64,000 nt of DNA from Bacteroidales bacterium (lineage in GTDB: Bacteria > Bacteroidota > Bacteroidia > Bacteroidales > Lentimicrobiaceae): positions 24,522-88,521 of the forward strand of contig JAGXGB010000004.1 in NCBI GenBank assembly GCA_024636955.1, read 5' to 3'. The notes beneath the pieces are model-generated. The model saw nothing but the letters and a program-made list of their open reading frames with translations, was not told where the DNA came from and ran no database searches. The translations under genes and the position numbers were made by a program. Positions 26,978-35,733 of the stretch are shown one piece after another (within the stretch, counting starts at the first letter, position 1; each line of letters begins with the position of its first letter).

Positions 26978-27725
26978 AAAACTCAAGTATTCCCAGCTTA
27001 TCGAAAGATTTATTGCAGGGGAAATGAATGAGGATGAACTCCGATGGTTTAGTAATGAGCTTCAGCTTAATACTGAACTGTCGATTGAGCTTAAGCTGGA
27101 CAAGGACCTCGACAAAGTCTTATTAAACGAAGATGTAATTGAGTTCCGACGAAAGCTTTTAAGTATTTACGATGAGAAGAAACAATCAGCTCCAAAGGTT
27201 GTAAGATTGCAAGCACGCAAGTGGCAGTTAGCTGCCGCAGCCGCAATTGCTGTTCTTATGATTACCGGTGGCGCTCTTTTGTTTACTCAGCAACGCTCCT
27301 ACACGCCTGAAAAACTATTCAGTATGTACTATGATTCAGACAGATCCATTGAACTTACACGTTCTGGAAACGCTAATATCGTAGAGGCTGTTTTGAAATT
27401 TCAACAGAAAGATTTTCAGGGTGCTTCCCTGCTATTTGCTGAAATACTTGACAGGGACAGCTCTAATATGGCAGTCTGGTTTTATAACGGAATTTCTTAT
27501 ATCGAAACTGATAGAATTGATGATGCTTCCAAAGCATTTAAATTTATCATTGACGATAAGAAAAACCTTTATGGAGAACATGCAGAATGGTACTTGGGAT
27601 TGTGTTATCTTAAAAACGAGCAAATTGATTTTGCCGTAAACCAATTCAGAAAAATAGCAGTCGACCCGAATAATTACCATAAAGAAGAAGCTGAAAGGGT
27701 TCTGGATAAACTGGGCCGACAGTAA
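26970..27725 (+). CDS. Membrane protein with TPR-like C-terminus, putative anti-sigma factor
   Basis: 251 aa from the ATG at 26970 (MTRKLKYSQLIERFIAGEMN). The ORF track's 26940 start lies deeper in the sigma gene and is less likely. The N-terminal about 85 residues are cytoplasmic and helical, like the sigma-binding part of anti-sigma factors. One TM helix follows (LAAAAAIAVLMITGGALLF), then a periplasmic TPR-like region (GASLLFAEILDRDSSNMAVW, HAEWYLGLCYLKNEQIDFA). Role as anti-sigma is inferred from coupling and topology. A hairpin terminator follows the stop. Confidence 0.78.
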   Translation: MTRKLKYSQLIERFIAGEMNEDELRWFSNELQLNTELSIELKLDKDLDKVLLNEDVIEFRRKLLSIYDEKKQSAPKVVRLQARKWQLAAAAAIAVLMITGGALLFTQQRSYTPEKLFSMYYDSDRSIELTRSGNANIVEAVLKFQQKDFQGASLLFAEILDRDSSNMAVWFYNGISYIETDRIDDASKAFKFIIDDKKNLYGEHAEWYLGLCYLKNEQIDFAVNQFRKIAVDPNNYHKEEAERVLDKLGRQ

Positions 27726-27760
27726 CAACCCCCACTACTGGATCATTGATATCATAAAAG

Positions 27761-27784
27761 AAACCGGATTTTCCGGTTTTTTTT
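27761..27784 (+). terminator. Intrinsic terminator of the ECF/anti-sigma operon
   Basis: AAACCGGA, a 3-nt TTT loop, TCCGGTTT and a run of T residues lie about 35 bp after the stop at 27725. Confidence 0.85.
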
Positions 27785-27866
27785 ATGTCTTCGCTGCTCC
27801 ATTTATTCTTATTTTGCATCCCGGTAACCTTATTCATCCATATTCTGTTTAATCTCATAAAACCGC

Positions 27867-28562
27867 ATGTCAAAAAATATCGCTTATATTCTTCTCTTTT
27901 TACTAGTGCCTATAGTGGGATTTGCACAGGACGATTCCTTCCGCACCTGGACAAGTGTTGGTGTTAAAAAGAGCCTTAATAATTGGGAGCTCAGCACTGA
28001 AGCTGAGATCAGAAAAGCAGGATTCTATGAAAAAACATTGCGTTCAAGTATTGGATTTGCTGCCTATTACGATGTATCAAAAGTAATTGAAGTCGGTCCG
28101 GCATATACGCTGATCCAGTTTTATGATAGCAAGTACGATGATTACCAAATGCGTCACAGATTTGATTTCACTGTTACCGGTAAACATGAGATCAAACGAT
28201 TCACTATAAGACTACGTGAACAAATAGAATATACAAATAAAGATGAGAGTGATAGAATTAGAGACAATGGAACAATTGATACATATAGGATTAATCCTGA
28301 GCTACTCTGGCGTAACCGACTCAAGATAAGTTACAACGTAAAGGGTATACCGCTCACGCCTTCTTTAGCAGCCGAATCATTCTATCAACTCAATAATCCT
28401 GACGGAAATATTTTTGAAAAGTTCCGTTATACTATGTCATTATCTTATAAAGTTGCTAAACAACATGAGTTTCAGTTGTTTAGTATTATAAACCAGGACC
28501 GTGCCGACCCTAATTCACAAACTGAATATGTGCTCGGACTGGGTTATACATTCGACTTTTAA
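27867..28562 (+). CDS. DUF2490 outer-membrane beta-barrel protein
   Basis: 231 aa with a signal peptide (ILLFLLVPIVGFAQ) followed by alternating amphipathic strands (FRTWTSVGVKKSLNNWELS, RHRFDFTVTGKHEIKRFTI) and a C-terminal aromatic residue (YVLGLGYTFDF), typical of an outer-membrane barrel. It matches the DUF2490 pattern, a Bacteroidota family of unknown function. It leads a run of four plus-strand genes with 17-22 bp gaps or overlap, so it may supply the outer-membrane part of the VTC/DUF4956 system. Confidence 0.85.
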   Translation: MSKNIAYILLFLLVPIVGFAQDDSFRTWTSVGVKKSLNNWELSTEAEIRKAGFYEKTLRSSIGFAAYYDVSKVIEVGPAYTLIQFYDSKYDDYQMRHRFDFTVTGKHEIKRFTIRLREQIEYTNKDESDRIRDNGTIDTYRINPELLWRNRLKISYNVKGIPLTPSLAAESFYQLNNPDGNIFEKFRYTMSLSYKVAKQHEFQLFSIINQDRADPNSQTEYVLGLGYTFDF

Positions 28563-28579
28563 AGACTCCCATAGCTAAA

Positions 28580-30295
28580 ATGAAGAAATTACAGGTAACA
28601 ATTAGTGCACTATTAATACTAACATTTATAATATCGTGTGAAAAGGATCCCGGGAAAGATGGCCCTGATGCACCAGCTGATACTACAGGGCAAGGTATTT
28701 TAACCGGAAATTATCACGAACGTTCTAATGATTATATTTGGGACAAGGCCTCTGAATCATTAATAACACTTAATGGAAATTCAATAACGAGCCAATCGCC
28801 AAATGTATACATTAGCGGGAACACCGCAATTATTAATGCTGCTGGAAATTACACAATTAGAGGCCCGCTTGATAATGGACAGATCAAAATAGATGCTGAT
28901 AACAACGCCCTTGTAAGAATTATCCTGAATAATGCACACATCCATAATAATTCTGGACCTGCACTACATATTGAAAAATCATCAAGAACACTTATTAATT
29001 TGGCTAATGGAACTGATAACTCACTGAGTGATGGTACCCAATACGCAAACCCTGAAGAAGAGCCAAATGCAGCTATTTTCTGCAGGTCTGATCTTACAAT
29101 ATTCGGGGAAGGCTCACTTACTATCCAGGGAAATTATCGCGATGCATTAAATGCCAGAGATGGACTCATCATTAAAAGTGGCAATTATAATATTAGTGCA
29201 ATTGACGATGGTATCCGAGGGAAGGATTACCTGGTAATAATGGGAGGCAAATATTTAGTATCCTCTGGTGATGATGGATTTAAGTCTGACAATGACCTTG
29301 ATGACAAGGTTGGCATTATTGAAGTAGAAGATGGCACTTTCGGTGTAGTATCAGGTGGTGATGCTTTTGATGCAATCAATACTATTGAAATAAAAGCAGG
29401 TTCATTTGACATTATAAGTGGAGGTGGTTATGAATTCATTGCTGTTGAAGAGTCTTCTAAGGGAATTAAAGGTCGTAAGAAAGTAATTCTAAACTTGCAG
29501 AATTGTACTATTAATGCAGCCGATCATGCTATAGATTCTGACAACACCATAATAATCAATACGGGCACCTATAACCTTACCACTTCAAAAGCAGGTGTCC
29601 ATTCTGACTCTGTCGTAACAATCAACAATGGTGATTTAACCATTTCAAGGGCAGTGGAAGGAATGGAAAGTCATAAGATAACTATCAACAATGGAAACCT
29701 GAATATACATTCGATTGATGATAGTTTTAGTGCCACTGCTGGTTTTGATGTGGATGTTGATGATCACAGCCTTATTTCAATTAATGGAGGATACCTTGTA
29801 CTTAAAACTATTCTCGGAGATGTTATCGATAGCAATGGCAGCATTATAATGAATGATGGTACAGTAATAATTCATGGTCCACCCGTACAACCTGAGGTAG
29901 CCATAGATTACAATGGTTCATTTAATATAACAGGTGGATTTCTTGTTGCTTCAGGCACTAATTCAGGAATGAATGAAGCACCTAATGAGTCTTCTTCTCA
30001 AAATTCAATATTTATCTTTTTTAATGATAACTTTGCTGAGTCAACCATTTTCCACATAGATGATGGCAATGGTAATAATATAGTGACTTTCAGTCCTGAA
30101 GGAGTTTATCAGTCAATACTTTTTTCATCTTCAGAGCTTGTGCTTGGGAATACTTATTATATTTACACATCAGGAAGTTCAACCGGCGACCTAAATCACG
30201 GCTTATATGAAGGAGGTGAATACACTCCCGGTACACTTTATTCCGAAATAACAATTTCAAATACGGTAACCACAATCAGGAATACAGAACCATAA
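28580..30295 (+). CDS. Lipoprotein with a Cthe_2159-type carbohydrate-binding beta-helix domain
   Basis: 571 aa. The signal ends in a lipobox (LTFIISC, Cys20). The body is a repetitive right-handed beta-helix-like region with many short strands and turns: IDADNNALVRIILNNAHIHN, LINLANGTDNSLSDG, NARDGLIIKSGNYNISAIDD, GIRGKDYLVIMGGKY. This pattern fits the Cthe_2159 family (PF14262), a calcium- and polysaccharide-binding fold. In other genomes this family sits beside VTC, DUF4956 and CotH genes; here VTC and DUF4956 follow directly, while CotH is missing. The protein is likely surface or periplasmic; its ligand is unknown. Confidence 0.82.
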   Translation: MKKLQVTISALLILTFIISCEKDPGKDGPDAPADTTGQGILTGNYHERSNDYIWDKASESLITLNGNSITSQSPNVYISGNTAIINAAGNYTIRGPLDNGQIKIDADNNALVRIILNNAHIHNNSGPALHIEKSSRTLINLANGTDNSLSDGTQYANPEEEPNAAIFCRSDLTIFGEGSLTIQGNYRDALNARDGLIIKSGNYNISAIDDGIRGKDYLVIMGGKYLVSSGDDGFKSDNDLDDKVGIIEVEDGTFGVVSGGDAFDAINTIEIKAGSFDIISGGGYEFIAVEESSKGIKGRKKVILNLQNCTINAADHAIDSDNTIIINTGTYNLTTSKAGVHSDSVVTINNGDLTISRAVEGMESHKITINNGNLNIHSIDDSFSATAGFDVDVDDHSLISINGGYLVLKTILGDVIDSNGSIIMNDGTVIIHGPPVQPEVAIDYNGSFNITGGFLVASGTNSGMNEAPNESSSQNSIFIFFNDNFAESTIFHIDDGNGNNIVTFSPEGVYQSILFSSSELVLGNTYYIYTSGSSTGDLNHGLYEGGEYTPGTLYSEITISNTVTTIRNTEP

Positions 30296-30317
30296 AACCT
30301 AAAGTATTAGCAATCTA

Positions 30318-31070
30318 ATGAACCACCTTATAACCACACTTGATAAGTTCGAGTCTATAAGTCTTGAAGGTATGGATAAAGTTAAATTAATGAACCGTGT
30401 TGACACTAAGTACATCTTTAATGTTAGTCGGCTTCCTGAATTGTTATCACAGTTATCCATCGACTATTATCTGCTAATCATAGGCAATAGCGGGTTCGGC
30501 AAGTATGAAAATCAATACCTTGATACTGCCCGGTATGATATGTATTTGCAGCATCACAACGGTAAGCTGAACAGGCACAAAATACGTTTCCGTACCTACA
30601 GAAACACGGGTCACACTTTCTTTGAAACTAAATTTAAAACTAATAAACGACGTACCATTAAATCAAGGGTTGAAGTTACTGATCCCGACTATTCAATTAG
30701 TCATGCAGCAAGCAAACTCTTAGTGCCTACCGGATATACAGCCGACATGTTGCACGAATCACTCATGGTAAACTTTACACGTATTACACTCGTCAGCAAA
30801 ACAGTTCCCGAGAGGCTAACAATTGATATCAACCTTAACTATTCGTCTAAGGGTAATACATGTGATTATCCTGAACTAACCATAGCGGAAGTTAAACAGT
30901 CACGGGCATCAGGTTCTGTGTTTGCAAAACTGATGTGTGAGTTTCATATTCAGCCGTTTGCATTCAGCAAATATTGCCTGGGAATTGCATCCCTAAATCC
31001 TTCAATAAAAAACAACAACTTCAAATACAAGATCCACCATGTTAATAAACTTTGCCGGGAGCATTCATAA
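30318..31070 (+). CDS. VTC-domain, polyphosphate polymerase-like protein
   Basis: 250 aa with the triphosphate-tunnel fold of the yeast VTC4 catalytic domain, which makes polyphosphate from ATP. Tunnel residues are visible in order: MNRVDTKYIF, HKIRFRTYRN, FFETKFKTNKRRTIKSR, LTIDINLNY and the closing TIAEVKQSR. The protein lacks the SPX and membrane domains of eukaryotic VTC; the next gene, a DUF4956 membrane protein, overlaps it by 32 nt and may provide the membrane part. Activity and product are inferred from the family only. Confidence 0.88.
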   Translation: MNHLITTLDKFESISLEGMDKVKLMNRVDTKYIFNVSRLPELLSQLSIDYYLLIIGNSGFGKYENQYLDTARYDMYLQHHNGKLNRHKIRFRTYRNTGHTFFETKFKTNKRRTIKSRVEVTDPDYSISHAASKLLVPTGYTADMLHESLMVNFTRITLVSKTVPERLTIDINLNYSSKGNTCDYPELTIAEVKQSRASGSVFAKLMCEFHIQPFAFSKYCLGIASLNPSIKNNNFKYKIHHVNKLCREHS

Positions 31071-31818
31071 GAAGCTATTTTCCTTAGTGCTGATCATGAT
31101 GTTCATAATGCCGTGTGAAACCATTTACGCTCAATCAGAACTTGAATTGTTGAATGGAACTGAAACAGAAGAGGTTGATGCTACAGATGCTGAAAACACT
31201 GAAGTTGAAGTTAAGGCTGAAAAGAAGAAAGGCCCTGACCTTGTAACCATCAATAATCGTTTTCTCTATAGTGTGGTAATAGATATTACTATGGTGTTGC
31301 TGATACTGATCTTTGTATACTACCCTAACTACAAAAAGCTCGATACTGTATTTACCTTCATTGTTTTCAATATTGTGATTCTGTTGTTGACTTTCGTCCT
31401 TAATAAGGTAAAGATATCAATGGGGGCAGCATTTGGTCTTTTTGCTGTGTTTTCAATGTTAAGGTACCGTACTGAAGGCATTGACATGAAGGATATGACT
31501 TACCTGTTTGTGTTCATTGCCGTTGGGCTTATAAGTGGAATCCAGCTTGAAACAACTGTTCTATTGGTCATATGCGGCATAATTTTCCTTTTCCTTTTTG
31601 TTCTCGACTCAAACATATTCCTCCGAAGGGAATTCTACCAGATAGTTGACTTTGAGAAGATTGAAATGGTAAAACCTGAATTGCGTGACGATCTTATCAA
31701 TGAACTTAAAAACAGAACCGGACTCAACATACACCGAATATCAATATACAGGCTCGACTACCTTAGGGATGTTGCCCGAATAAAGGTATATTATTACGTC
31801 GACAAAAAAGACCGGTAA
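31039..31818 (+). CDS. DUF4956 membrane protein
   Basis: 259 aa: a signal-like N-terminus (LVLIMMFIMPCETIYAQ), an acidic linker (TEEVDATDAENTEVEVK), then four membrane helices (IDITMVLLILIFVYY, VFTFIVFNIVILLLTFVLN, a helix around MTYLFVFIAVGLISGIQ, and TTVLLVICGIIFLFLFVL) and a cytoplasmic alpha/beta tail (DDLINELKNRTGLNIHRISI). The motif GAAFGLFAVFSMLRYRTEGI is the DUF4956 core. Function is unknown, but DUF4956 and VTC genes are frequent neighbours. The long overlap with the VTC gene supports translational coupling. Many family members begin at the TM block; the signal-like extension here is notable. Confidence 0.87.
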   Translation: MLINFAGSIHKKLFSLVLIMMFIMPCETIYAQSELELLNGTETEEVDATDAENTEVEVKAEKKKGPDLVTINNRFLYSVVIDITMVLLILIFVYYPNYKKLDTVFTFIVFNIVILLLTFVLNKVKISMGAAFGLFAVFSMLRYRTEGIDMKDMTYLFVFIAVGLISGIQLETTVLLVICGIIFLFLFVLDSNIFLRREFYQIVDFEKIEMVKPELRDDLINELKNRTGLNIHRISIYRLDYLRDVARIKVYYYVDKKDR

Positions 31819-31862
31819 GTGCTCAGCTATTAAAAACTTTTGTAAATTTGCACCTGCTTAAT

Positions 31863-31936
31863 CGGGGTGTGGCGCAGTTGGCTAGCGTACTTGCATGGGG
31901 TGCAAGTGGTCGCCCGTTCGAGTCGGGCCACTCCGA
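31863..31936 (+). tRNA. tRNA-Pro (anticodon GGG)
   Basis: A full cloverleaf folds: acceptor CGGGGTG/CACTCCG with discriminator A73, D-stem GCGC/GCGT, anticodon stem CTTGC/GCAAG with loop ATGGGGT (anticodon GGG), and T-arm GCCCG TTCGAGT CGGGC. The C1-G72 pair with A73 is typical of bacterial tRNA-Pro. CCA is not encoded. A strong hairpin terminator follows 12 bp later. Confidence 0.95.
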
Positions 31937-31948
31937 CTAAATTATTAG

Positions 31949-31983
31949 AAAGCACTTACAAGATTTCTTGTAAGTGCTTTTTA
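31949..31983 (+). terminator. Intrinsic terminator after tRNA-Pro
   Basis: A 15-bp perfect stem, AAAGCACTTACAAGA paired with TCTTGTAAGTGCTTT, with a 2-nt apical loop, runs into TTTTTT. It may also stop minus-strand transcription coming from the M16 gene. Confidence 0.9.
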
Positions 31984-32046
31984 AGTTTATGCATCTAAAA
32001 AGTTAATATACCAGTTTTACCTTCTCACCCTTAAAGTATTTATGAC

Positions 32047-34875
32047 TCAATTCACCACTTCCGGTAACCATTGAGCTTTAAATAGATTAGGGCCTGAATA
32101 GTACTTCCTGGCTGTTTCAGTCATATCATTTATTTTAATCGCTTTAATCCGCTGCTCTTGTTCCAGTATTCTTTCAGCATCATTTCCATTTAGATAAGAG
32201 CTGATGATGTAATTCAGCCAATAGCGGTTATCTTTTAAGTTTACCTTATTATGCTCCAGAGCAGGCTCAGTTACTTTCTTAAGGTCAGCTTCGGTTATTT
32301 CGCCATCTTCCTGAACCTTCTTAAGGATTTCCATGAATGCAGCATCTATTGCACTAATGTTTTCCGGACCACATGGGAATGATCCCCGCAGCAGAAAATC
32401 TTCATCAGGGTATTTTCTTTGTGAACCCGATATTCCGCCGCCATATATAGCGCCCATTTTTTCCCTGATACCGTCGGTTACTTTATTATTTATGATTTCA
32501 TTTAACTGGGACAACAGGAAATTGTTGTGTTCATCATAAGGCATATCACCTGTAATATAGTACATAAGCATGCCTTGTGGTTCACTGCCTTTTAGCAGTG
32601 TGAATTCATTCCTGCCTTTCAGTGGTTCAAGTCCCATATCTCCATGAGCAAGGGTAATTTCTTTTGATGGTAGCCCACCAATGTACTTTTCAATCAGAGG
32701 CTTTATCTGTTCTTCAGTGAAACTGCCGGTAAACATATAATACATGCCATATGCGTTTCCAATTCTTTCCATATAAATATCATGGGCAGTATTGATATCC
32801 ATCTTGTCATAGTCAGAAGGACTGAAAATCAGATGGGCTTGTGGATTACCTCCATAAAAAGTGTTGTAAGTCGTGTCCATAAACAGCATACGTGGATTTT
32901 GTTTCCTCGACTCAAGTGCTTGCTTGGTCCGTGAAATGTATGATATGAATGCAGCTTCGTCTTTTTTTGGCTCAGTACACTTGAGGTAAACCAATTGAAA
33001 CATAGTTTCCAGATCTTTGATATTACTGCTGGCGTCTATGTTATCAGTATAAGGTGATATTGAAGGATAAACACTTACTTGTTTTCCAGAAAGAAATTTC
33101 CTCAAGTCGGGACTTGAGAAATTGCCATACCCCATTTCCTCAACAGCACTACTGCACCATTGTGCGCTTTCATATTGTTTAGGATATAGGCTATAGCCGC
33201 CAAATCTTACACCACGCATAAGCACTTCATCATTCTTAAAGTCAGTTGACTTAATGCATACTTTTGTATTATTGCTAAGAGTGTAGGTTATTATACCCAG
33301 TTTCTCGTTTACTACAGTATTTATGATACTCCCTCCTGATGGCGCTTTATCAAGGAGTGAAGCTGCAAGCGCTTTCTCCGTATAAGGCTCAACCGGCATC
33401 ATAAGAGCTGAATCAATCCAGGCTTTAAATATATCATCAGTTGGCAGCCGCTCGTCTGATTTAGAAGTAATATAGGCAAAATAATTCTGGTCAATGTTCA
33501 TTTTATCAGTTGCGAACTTCAGGTTGTCAAGGGTGATTTTTTCAAGGTTTTCTTTCGCGAAATTATATTCCCACTCAATACCCGGTATTGCATTACCGTT
33601 AAGATAGTAATCTATCAATTCCCATGTTAGCGACTGTGACTCCATCTTATCACGTTCATTATACTGTCGTTCGTAATTTGAAAGCATTGACGCTTTGGCG
33701 CGTTGTAGCTCAGCATCGGTAAATCCATACTTTTTAGCACGATTCATCTCTGTAATCAGCGCGTAAGTAGCTTTTCTTATATCTTCGATTCCACAAACAG
33801 CAGTTGTTGCGTACCCTTCATAACCCTTTACAAATCCGCGATTATAACCATAGGCGTATATAAAGGGAGGATTGGCCGATGATCTCAGCTCATTGAAGCG
33901 AGCATTTAGCATTATTGATGTGAGACCCTCAACAATATCATTATAAAAATCCTCCTCTGTAATTGATGGATTACTGATTTTTGGGCTTCCATTTATACTT
34001 ATCATTGTTCGGGATGCCTCAGGATCACTTACAACCATTGCATCGCTTTTTGCATAAGGCTTTACTTCAATCCGTTCAGGTCTTTCACGCAAATCCATAG
34101 GGTCAGTATAATCGCTGAATCTTTTAATTATTTGCTGCTCTGCTTCATCAACCGGCATATCACCCACTACGATAACAGCCTGTAAACCTGGGCGGTACCA
34201 GTCTTTGTAAAATCTCCTCAGTACTTCATGGTCGAAGCCGGAAATAATTGAATCAAGCCCTATTGGCAAACGGTTGCTATACTTTGAACCGCTTAGCATT
34301 GAAGGAAAGTATTTTTTCATCATCCTGTCGTCAGCACCTTTACCAATCTTACTTTCTGCCAGGATTACCCCACGCTCCTTGTCAATTTCCTCCGATGTGA
34401 GCAGTGCACCGTTACTCCAGTCGGCCAGTATCATAAAGGCACTGTCAAGCTTGCCTGGTTGATCAGATGGAACCGGCAAAATGTAAACTGTTTGGTCGAA
34501 ACTGGTATATGCATTTAGGTCATTTCCAAACGCAACCCCAATGCTTTGCAGGTAATGAACTATTTCATTCCCCGGAAAATTCTTCAGCCCATTGAAATTC
34601 ATGTGTTCCATGAAGTGCGCCAAACCCTGCTGATCATCATCTTCTAGCACTGAGCCTGTATTAACTACGAGCCTCAACTCCACTTTGTTTTCAGGCTTTT
34701 CATTATGTCTGATGAAGTATGTGAGTCCGTTTGGCAATTTCCCAACTCTGACTTCAGGATTAAGAGGAACTTCTTTGAGGCCGTCTTTTGTCTGACTATT
34801 TTGACTTTTAACTGTAAGTCCGGTAACCCCCAACATTAATGTGAGAATCACTAAATGTAGAATGTTTTTTTGCAT
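32047..34875 (-). CDS. M16 family zinc peptidase (two-domain, periplasmic)
   Basis: 942 aa with a signal peptide (LVILTLMLGVTGLTVKSQ). The inverted zinc motif HxxEH is visible at His87, Glu90 and His91 (GLAHFMEHMNF), with a downstream acidic ligand region around VILAESKIGKG. The second half is a catalytically dead-looking M16 repeat (YNTFYGGNPQAHLIFSPSDY). This is the PqqL/pitrilysin-like layout of Bacteroidota peptidases. It likely degrades peptides in the periplasm. The gene is monocistronic, with a TATATTTG -7 box about 95 bp upstream. Confidence 0.94.
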   Translation of the reverse strand: MQKNILHLVILTLMLGVTGLTVKSQNSQTKDGLKEVPLNPEVRVGKLPNGLTYFIRHNEKPENKVELRLVVNTGSVLEDDDQQGLAHFMEHMNFNGLKNFPGNEIVHYLQSIGVAFGNDLNAYTSFDQTVYILPVPSDQPGKLDSAFMILADWSNGALLTSEEIDKERGVILAESKIGKGADDRMMKKYFPSMLSGSKYSNRLPIGLDSIISGFDHEVLRRFYKDWYRPGLQAVIVVGDMPVDEAEQQIIKRFSDYTDPMDLRERPERIEVKPYAKSDAMVVSDPEASRTMISINGSPKISNPSITEEDFYNDIVEGLTSIMLNARFNELRSSANPPFIYAYGYNRGFVKGYEGYATTAVCGIEDIRKATYALITEMNRAKKYGFTDAELQRAKASMLSNYERQYNERDKMESQSLTWELIDYYLNGNAIPGIEWEYNFAKENLEKITLDNLKFATDKMNIDQNYFAYITSKSDERLPTDDIFKAWIDSALMMPVEPYTEKALAASLLDKAPSGGSIINTVVNEKLGIITYTLSNNTKVCIKSTDFKNDEVLMRGVRFGGYSLYPKQYESAQWCSSAVEEMGYGNFSSPDLRKFLSGKQVSVYPSISPYTDNIDASSNIKDLETMFQLVYLKCTEPKKDEAAFISYISRTKQALESRKQNPRMLFMDTTYNTFYGGNPQAHLIFSPSDYDKMDINTAHDIYMERIGNAYGMYYMFTGSFTEEQIKPLIEKYIGGLPSKEITLAHGDMGLEPLKGRNEFTLLKGSEPQGMLMYYITGDMPYDEHNNFLLSQLNEIINNKVTDGIREKMGAIYGGGISGSQRKYPDEDFLLRGSFPCGPENISAIDAAFMEILKKVQEDGEITEADLKKVTEPALEHNKVNLKDNRYWLNYIISSYLNGNDAERILEQEQRIKAIKINDMTETARKYYSGPNLFKAQWLPEVVN

Positions 34876-34970
34876 GTTGAAACCTTATTTTCAAGTTTGT
34901 AGATAAAAGAATCGCAGCTATAGTATGCTTAATATGACTCAGAGTTTGGGTAACATATCTCTTGGCAATT

Positions 34971-34978
34971 CAAATATA
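34971..34978 (-). promoter_or_regulatory. -7 box of the M16 peptidase gene
   Basis: TATATTTG on the minus strand, an exact TAnnTTTG match, lies 96 bp before the ATG at 34875. Confidence 0.45.
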
Positions 34979-35160
34979 CAACAAACTCATTTCATTTTGT
35001 GGTGAAATAACAAAAAAGACATTTTATTTAGTGCCTCAAAAGTAAAAGATTGCCTTCAGGCCTCATTTCCTATGCATGGTTGAACTCTTTATGTTATTTT
35101 TTTCTAATTTTATGTGAAATCACTGGGCAACCTTTTTCAAAAGAGGAGTTATAACCATAT

Positions 35161-35733
35161 ATGCAAAAGCAGGAAGACGCATTACTTAATAGAATACGTA
35201 AAGGCGAGAGGAAAGCAATGGAGGAACTCTATGACAACTATGCCCCTGTATTACTAGGTATTGCCAGAAGATACTGCAGCCGCATGGATGAAGCTGAAGA
35301 TATGCTGCAGGAGTCAATGCTTAAGATATTGAAAGGAATAAATGATTTCAAACCTGCATTTGAAGGTGCTTTTGAAGCATGGATGCGTCGGATTACAGTT
35401 AATCAGTGCTTATCATCCATACGAAAGAATTTGGATTACAGCAAACTTGAAATGCCCCTGCAACAAGAACCGATTGAGATAAAGGATGAAATTAATGAAA
35501 GCACCCGGATGTATGAACTTACTCATGAAGAGATTATTGAGATGGTACAATCACTACCAGCAGGATATCGCACAGTGCTTAACTTGTATGTTTTTGAAAG
35601 AATGTCGCATAAAGAAATTGCAGGCGAATTGAATATAACTGAGAGCACATCAAAATCACAACTCTCAAAAGCAAGGAGTATTATGAGAAGGAAACTTGAG
35701 TTGATGAACAACACAACGGAGGCTACAGGATGA
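35161..35733 (+). CDS. ECF-type RNA polymerase sigma factor
   Basis: 190 aa. Region 2 is CSRMDEAEDMLQESMLKILKG with AFEAWMRRITVNQCLSSIRK; region 4 is LPAGYRTVLNLYVFERMSHKEIAGELNITESTSKSQLSKAR, a canonical helix-turn-helix (only part quoted as the motif HKEIAGELNITEST matters). It has GCAACCTTTTT about 25-35 bp before the ATG, similar to the other ECF gene, which may be an autoregulatory -35. It overlaps the next gene by 4 nt (ATGA), making a sigma/anti-sigma-like operon. Confidence 0.93.
   Translation: MQKQEDALLNRIRKGERKAMEELYDNYAPVLLGIARRYCSRMDEAEDMLQESMLKILKGINDFKPAFEGAFEAWMRRITVNQCLSSIRKNLDYSKLEMPLQQEPIEIKDEINESTRMYELTHEEIIEMVQSLPAGYRTVLNLYVFERMSHKEIAGELNITESTSKSQLSKARSIMRRKLELMNNTTEATG

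Noticed and set aside
31853-31860. TAAATTTG as promoter of tRNA-Pro
   Set aside because: It ends 2 bp before the mature tRNA 5' end, which would place the start site inside the tRNA; the promoter must be further upstream or read-through from DUF4956.
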